From JAWPMT01 sp965267435 (lineage in GTDB: Bacteria > Bacteroidota > Bacteroidia > Cytophagales > Cyclobacteriaceae): a stretch of 64,000 nt of DNA. The first letter of the stretch is position 1. Each line of letters begins with the position of its first letter. The translations under genes were made by a program, and so were the position numbers. Of this stretch, positions 59,965 to 64,000 are shown piece after piece. The stretch is from positions 5,270,001-5,334,000 of the forward strand of contig OZ253960.1 of the NCBI GenBank assembly GCA_965267435.1, read 5' to 3'. The notes under the pieces are model-generated. The model saw nothing but the letters and a program-made list of their open reading frames with translations. It ran no database searches and was not told the origin of the DNA.

Positions 59965-61401
59965 TCAGAGCTCTTTGCGCAGACGTGCTACGGGGATATT
60001 TAGCTGCTCCCGATACTTCGCAACCGTACGGCGTGCAATGTTGTACCCTTGCGCTTTCAAGAGCTTTTCGAGTTTGTCATCAGAGAGAGGCTTTTTCTTC
60101 TCTTCCTTGTCAATGATCTCTTTCAGTTTGTTTTTCACCTCACGGCTACTGACATCTTCACCGCTCTCAGTGCTGATACCTTCGGAGAAAAAATACTTGA
60201 GCGGGAAGATACCGAATTCTGTCTGTATCGCTTTGCTATTGGCTACACGCGAAACAGTAGATATATCCATGCCAATCCTGTCGGATATATCCTTGAGGAT
60301 CATGGGTTTCAGCTTACTCTCATCGCCCTCCAGGAAGTAGTCATACTGGAAGTCCACTATCGCCTGCATCGTGTTGAGCAGTGTTTGTTGACGCTGTTTG
60401 ATGGCATCGATAAACCACTTGGCGGAGTCCAGCTTCTGCTTAATGAAAGTGACCGTCTCCTTCAGTTTTTTGTCCTTCTTGTTGCCTTTGTCGTAAGCCT
60501 GCAGCATGTCTGCGTAGGATCGGCTTACGCGAAGCTCCGGCGCGTTTTTGCCATTGAGTGTGAGTTCCAGCTTGCCATTGTTTTCGGTAAGCATGAAGTC
60601 CGGCATGAGGTATTGCGTCTTTGCGACCTCGTCTCCACTACCCCCTGGCTTCGGGTTCAGTTTGGTGATGATGTATATGGATTCTCTCAGCAGTCCCTCA
60701 TCCTGGATCCCCAGCTTCTTGGCGATCTTCTCGTAGTGCTTTTTCGAAAACTCAGCAAAGCAGCGATCAATGATTTCGTAAGCGATCCGGTTGACTTCTT
60801 CAGTTGGGTCCTTGCGCTCCAGTTGCAGCAGTAGGCATTCCTGCAGGTTTCTGGCGCCGATGCCCGCTGGCTCAAAATTCTGGATCTTGAATAGGAGATC
60901 TTCCAGCTCATCGGCGTCGGTTTCCACTCCCATGCTGAAGGCCATGTCATTTACGATCGCCTCCAGCTCACGTCGGATGTAGCCATCCGTGTCTATGCTG
61001 CCAATTAATTGCTTACCTATGATCGTTTCCCTCTCTGATAGGCGAAGAAATCCCAGCTGCGAGATCAACTGTTCGTGGAGGGTAGATCCCACAGAAATGG
61101 GCATCTCCTTGTCATCCTCATCCGAGCGGCCGTCCCCCTGCATTTTATAGCCGGAGTAGTCGTCGTGGAGGTATTCCTCTATATTCGTTTCTGGCGGTTC
61201 TGATTCTTCGTACTCCTCATTGGCCTCGTACTCATCCTCCTTCTCTTCGTTCTTTCCTTCTTCCAGCGCGGGATTGGTCTCCAGTTCCTCCTCCACCCGT
61301 GATTCGAGCTCGGCAGTAGGCACCTGCAGCAGCTTGATGAATTGGATCTGCTGAGGAGAGAGCTTTTGCTGTAGCGACTGGGTTAAACTGAGTTTTTGCA
61401 T
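59965..61401 (-). CDS. rpoN: RNA polymerase sigma-54 factor
   Basis: 478 residues with all three regions. Region I: LSLTQSLQQKLSPQQIQFIKLLQ and VEEELETNPALEE, an activator-interaction motif. Region II is an acidic linker. The core-binding domain contains DTDGYIRRELEAIVND and FEPAGIGARNLQECLLLQLE. The HTH reads MDISTVSRVANSKAIQTEFGIFPLKYFFSEG and the RpoN box is IARRTVAKYREQL (ARRTVxKYRE). It directs transcription from -24/-12 promoters with AAA+ activators. It is upstream of the PAP2 gene in the same direction. Confidence 0.98.
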   Translation of the reverse strand: MQKLSLTQSLQQKLSPQQIQFIKLLQVPTAELESRVEEELETNPALEEGKNEEKEDEYEANEEYEESEPPETNIEEYLHDDYSGYKMQGDGRSDEDDKEMPISVGSTLHEQLISQLGFLRLSERETIIGKQLIGSIDTDGYIRRELEAIVNDMAFSMGVETDADELEDLLFKIQNFEPAGIGARNLQECLLLQLERKDPTEEVNRIAYEIIDRCFAEFSKKHYEKIAKKLGIQDEGLLRESIYIITKLNPKPGGSGDEVAKTQYLMPDFMLTENNGKLELTLNGKNAPELRVSRSYADMLQAYDKGNKKDKKLKETVTFIKQKLDSAKWFIDAIKQRQQTLLNTMQAIVDFQYDYFLEGDESKLKPMILKDISDRIGMDISTVSRVANSKAIQTEFGIFPLKYFFSEGISTESGEDVSSREVKNKLKEIIDKEEKKKPLSDDKLEKLLKAQGYNIARRTVAKYREQLNIPVARLRKEL

Positions 61402-61527
61402 ATTCTCTGACCAACAGTCAAAATTATCCTATTTCCTTCATAAGGTTGATATGTTCTTGTCCGGATGGGCCTCACAATCCTCCCGCTGACCCACTCACTG
61501 CCCCCTCGCGCCTGCCTGCACGAAGCA

Positions 61528-61615
61528 GTTAAGGCAAAGGCAGGGCGGTGGCAGACACGCACCGCGCTGCCCAGCGCAAATACAGTGCCTATCCGATAGC
61601 TATCGGATTTTCACT
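61528..61615. repeat. GC-rich dispersed intergenic element, copy 2
   Basis: CCTCGCGCCTGCCTGC, a spacer (ACGAAGCAGTTAA) and GGCAAAGGCAGG, then CGGTGGCAG. This is the same order as the minus-strand copy at 26216-26370, whose spacer differs. The outer halves can pair. It lies in the 326-base gap between divergent rpoN and asnS, which otherwise holds the promoters and the palindrome CCGATAGCTATCGG. Confidence 0.6.
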
Positions 61616-61722
61616 TCGCCTTCAAGGCCAATCAAACGCATTTGGATGACCACTGTTTCAAGAGATTGACATTCACAATGAAACGATTCTTTTTCCTTTC
61701 ACCGCGCTTCGCACCATTCTTT

Positions 61723-61730
61723 TACATTTG
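61723..61730 (+). promoter_or_regulatory. Candidate -7 box of asnS
   Basis: TACATTTG matches TAnnTTTG. Transcription would start about 7 bases on, so the in-frame TTG at 61728-61730, which lies inside this box, cannot be the translation start. This supports the GTG at 61770. Confidence 0.45.
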
Positions 61731-61769
61731 CAGCCAATTAAAAAAACAGACAAAACAGAATTTTCAATT

Positions 61770-63218
61770 GTGGATACCAAGCGAGTAAAGATCAAGGCCA
61801 TACTGGATGATGGCCAGGTCGGAACTAAGGTACTAGTCAAAGGATGGGTGCGCACACGACGAGGCAGCAAGAATGTGTCGTTTATCGCCCTTAATGACGG
61901 ATCCACAATCAATAATATTCAGGTGGTGGCTGACGCTGAAAAATTCCCTGAGGATTTGTTGCGACAGATTGCGACTGGGGCCAGCCTTGCTGTGTATGGC
62001 GAACTTGTAGCATCCCAGGGCTCGGGTCAGGCCGTAGAAATGCAAGCCATTGATATCGAAGTACTGGGAGGTGCAGATCCGGAGAAGTTTCCATTGCAGC
62101 CCAAAAAGCACAGCATGGAGTTTCTTCGGGAAATCGCCCACCTGAGGCCTCGGACAAATACTTTCGGAGCGGTCTTCCGTATCCGGCACCATTTGGCCTA
62201 CGGCATTCATAAGTTCTTCCATGACAGGGGATTCTTCTACATCCATACACCAGTGATCACGGCGTCGGATGCCGAGGGAGCGGGAGAGACATTCAAAGTC
62301 ACGACAATGGACCTGGACAACCTCCCCAGAAACGAGGAAGGAGCGATCGATTATAAGCAGGACTTTTTTGGTAGAGAGGCCAACCTGACAGTTTCTGGTC
62401 AATTGGAAGGGGAGCTGGCAGCTTTGGCGCTTTCGGAGATATATACCTTCGGACCAACTTTCCGGGCGGAAAACTCCAATACGACCCGGCACTTGTCGGA
62501 GTTTTGGATGATCGAGCCGGAGATGGCCTTCTATGACCTGCAGGACAACATGGACCTGGCGGAGGAGATGATGAAGTTCCTTGTGAAGTTCATCATGGAG
62601 CATTGTGCGGATGACCTTGCCTTCCTCAACAGAAGAGAGCAACAGGAGGAAAAGTCCAAGCCTCAAAACGAGCGACAGGAGATGACACTGCTAGAGCGCC
62701 TTCAGTTCATCATAGACAATGACTTTGAGCGGATCACATATACGGAAGCAATAGATATCCTGCGCAACTCCAAGCCCAACAAAAAGAAGAAGTTTCAATT
62801 TCTGATCGAAGGCTGGGGAGCTGATCTACAGTCTGAGCATGAGCGCTTCCTTGTAGAGAAGCACTTCAAGAAACCGGTCATTCTGTATGACTATCCTAAG
62901 GATATCAAATCCTTCTACATGCGTCAGAATGATGACGGTAAGACGGTTGGCGCTATGGACGTACTGTTCCCCGGTATCGGTGAGATCATCGGTGGATCGC
63001 AGCGGGAAGAACGCCAGGACAAGCTTACGAGCCGCATGGAGGAGATGGGCATTCCGCAGGACGAGCTGTGGTGGTACCTGGAGACCCGCAAGTTTGGTAC
63101 GGTCCCTCATAGTGGCTATGGCCTTGGCTTTGAGCGGATGATGCTCTTCCTGACAGGTATGGGCAATATCCGCGATGTGATACCGTTTCCGAGGACTCCG
63201 GGCAACTGCGAGTTCTAA
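61770..63218 (+). CDS. asnS: Asparagine--tRNA ligase
   Basis: 482 residues from the GTG at 61770 (MDTKRVKIKAILDDGQVG), chosen because the alternative TTG lies within a promoter box. An OB-fold anticodon-binding domain (VLVKGWVRTRRGSKNVSFIALNDGS) precedes the class II catalytic core: motif 2 FGPTFRAENSNTTRHLSEFWMIEPEMA and motif 3 GYGLGFERMMLFLTGMGNIRDVIPFPRTP. The DxxGAG-like segment ITASDAEGAGETFKVTT is typical of AsnRS. It charges tRNA-Asn with asparagine. Its last two codons and stop are included in a direct repeat that recurs 142 bases downstream. Confidence 0.97.
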   Translation: MDTKRVKIKAILDDGQVGTKVLVKGWVRTRRGSKNVSFIALNDGSTINNIQVVADAEKFPEDLLRQIATGASLAVYGELVASQGSGQAVEMQAIDIEVLGGADPEKFPLQPKKHSMEFLREIAHLRPRTNTFGAVFRIRHHLAYGIHKFFHDRGFFYIHTPVITASDAEGAGETFKVTTMDLDNLPRNEEGAIDYKQDFFGREANLTVSGQLEGELAALALSEIYTFGPTFRAENSNTTRHLSEFWMIEPEMAFYDLQDNMDLAEEMMKFLVKFIMEHCADDLAFLNRREQQEEKSKPQNERQEMTLLERLQFIIDNDFERITYTEAIDILRNSKPNKKKKFQFLIEGWGADLQSEHERFLVEKHFKKPVILYDYPKDIKSFYMRQNDDGKTVGAMDVLFPGIGEIIGGSQREERQDKLTSRMEEMGIPQDELWWYLETRKFGTVPHSGYGLGFERMMLFLTGMGNIRDVIPFPRTPGNCEF

Positions 63219-63437
63219 TACCTACTGATGTTGCCGGTGTCTCCACCGGCAGCTTTCTCTGATGGCTTGTTGGTGAAAACACCAACAAGGGCGAAGGCCT
63301 ATAATCCCATCATCCTGATGGGCTGGTTCGTGTGCCACAAACCAGGGGGTTGGGTTCTAATACCTACTGATGTTGCCGGTGTCTCCACCGGCAGCTTTCT
63401 CTGATGGCTTGTTGGTGAAAACACCAACAAGGGCGAA
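63212..63437 (+). repeat. REP-like cluster: two 84-bp direct repeats, each with two perfect hairpins
   Basis: Identical copies at 63212-63295 and 63354-63437 each contain TGCCGGTG-TCTC-CACCGGCA (8-bp stem) and CTTGTTGGTG-AAAA-CACCAACAAG (10-bp stem). The 58-base spacer adds CCCATCA-TCC-TGATGGG and GGTTCGTG-TGC-CACAAACC (one mismatch). So at least six hairpins lie in 226 bases directly after asnS. The first copy begins inside the asnS stop region (GTTCTAA, including the stop). No clean T-run follows, so function as terminators is unclear. Confidence 0.85.
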
Positions 63438-63546
63438 AAAGCAAGTCATTTTGACGTTAGGAAAAATCTATTGATGGTGCTAGGCTAATCGTCGATATAT
63501 GTTAAGAGATCCAGCTGGCCGTGCACCTCCTTCGCCGGGATGACTT

Positions 63547-63792
63547 TCAGAGGGATTGCTTTTCTGGAAGGCTGCTCATTACCACTAACTCGATACCATT
63601 CTTGTCCCTCTCAAGGAAGAGACGTGATTGACTTGCTATTGAGTAATCCCCTGTCCCAATTAAAGAGCTCTGCCCACGAAGAGAGGCCCTGGCACCATAG
63701 CCCGGATCGTAGTGGAACCCCGTGACGGTCGTGGGAAAGCCGGCGCGAACGAGGGTGAGAGCGAAGAGCCGGCAGTCCAGTAGATAAAAGCA
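63547..63792 (-). pseudogene. Possible startless coding remnant, 82 codons
   Basis: A minus-strand frame without any ATG or GTG start reads as plausible protein (VRAGFPTTVTGFHYDPGYGA, then SRLFLERDKNGIELVVM) and ends at a TGA at 63547-63549. It continues upstream into the SOD terminator, so it cannot be an intact gene. No family recognised. It may be the 3' end of a lost gene. Confidence 0.3.
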
Positions 63793-63809
63793 CTGACATT
63801 GGCTGCTCC

Positions 63810-63841
63810 AAAAAAAAGAGCCACCTCTTTCGAGATGGCTC
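63810..63841 (-). terminator. Rho-independent terminator of the superoxide dismutase gene
   Basis: On the minus strand GAGCCATCTC and GAGGTGGCTC form a 10-bp stem (one G-U) with a GAAA loop, followed by eight T. It starts 27 bases after the stop codon. Confidence 0.94.
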
Positions 63842-63867
63842 CCAATATCTATAAGCGGGCTTGCGCT

Positions 63868-64000
63868 TTACTTCGCTGCTTCGTACAGCTTATTGACCTC
63901 GTCCCAGTTGATCACGTTGAAGAACGCAGAGATGTAGTCTGGTCTTCGGTTTTGATAGTTGAGGTAGTAGGCGTGCTCCCATACGTCCAGGCCGAGTATG
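63868..64000 (-). CDS. Superoxide dismutase [Fe/Mn], C-terminal end (cut by window edge)
   Basis: The visible 43 codons encode the end of an iron/manganese SOD: the family signature DVWEHAYYLNYQN (metal Asp and His) followed by FFNVINWDEVNKLYEAAK. The rest lies beyond the right edge. It converts superoxide to oxygen and hydrogen peroxide. A strong terminator follows it. Whether Fe or Mn is used cannot be told from this part. Confidence 0.95.
   Translation of the reverse strand, partial: ILGLDVWEHAYYLNYQNRRPDYISAFFNVINWDEVNKLYEAAK

Overview
The window looks like chromosome from a Bacteroidota bacterium, most likely the Cytophagales side of the phylum. The evidence is: three secreted proteins or gene products typical of the phylum, two of them ending in a type IX secretion (T9SS) sorting domain (PNPT motif); several promoters of the Bacteroidota form TAnnTTTG; PadR regulators paired with FtsX-like permeases; a DUF4834 protein between carB and accD; a zinc-finger-less AccD; a CarB without its allosteric domain; and a Na+-NQR subunit. 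No CRISPR array, phage, integrase, transposase gene or rRNA was seen. Both edges cut genes: a beta-propeller protein on the left and an Fe/Mn superoxide dismutase on the right. Layout: 1-2.1 kb holds a minus-strand group (Cys-rich membrane protein, MoaD/ThiS-like protein, BNR propeller) divergent from an XdhC-like gene. 2.2-8 kb holds two large FtsX/MacB-type permeases, one in an operon with PadR, plus the decayed 3' end of a third permease. 8-16 kb holds a SnoaL-like protein, an AraC regulator, a sortilin-like propeller and an M28 peptidase lipoprotein. 16-25 kb is a 2,772-residue T9SS adhesin with a small secreted partner. 25-30 kb holds AlkD-like DNA repair, small-molecule-binding proteins, a frameshifted subtilase and a WYL regulator. 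30-35 kb is a 1,691-residue T9SS protein carrying one heme-binding motif and lectin-like modules. 35.5-43.2 kb is a divergent locus: a phosphotransferase and HAD protein on one side, and on the other an ethanolamine-type permease, a glutamine-synthetase homologue, an SDR, an aldehyde dehydrogenase and a class I amidotransferase. Read together these five plus-strand genes fit uptake of ethanolamine, gamma-glutamylation, two oxidations and hydrolysis to glutamate plus glycine. 43.3-55.9 kb is mostly housekeeping (carB, accD, nqrF, hpt, msrA) with a degenerate arginase-fold protein, a subtilase, PspC, DinB and KTSC-like proteins. 56-64 kb has a choice-of-anchor L lipoprotein, tRNA-Arg(ACG) followed by a tandem array of tRNA-derived units, an outer-membrane protein, PAP2, rpoN, asnS and a cluster of hairpin repeats. 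The most unusual structures are the tRNA-Arg-derived 105-bp tandem array (57868-58413), the paired hairpin repeats that begin inside the asnS stop region (63212-63437), the Lys/Tyr-rich loops of the giant adhesin, and the ethanolamine gamma-glutamylation operon.
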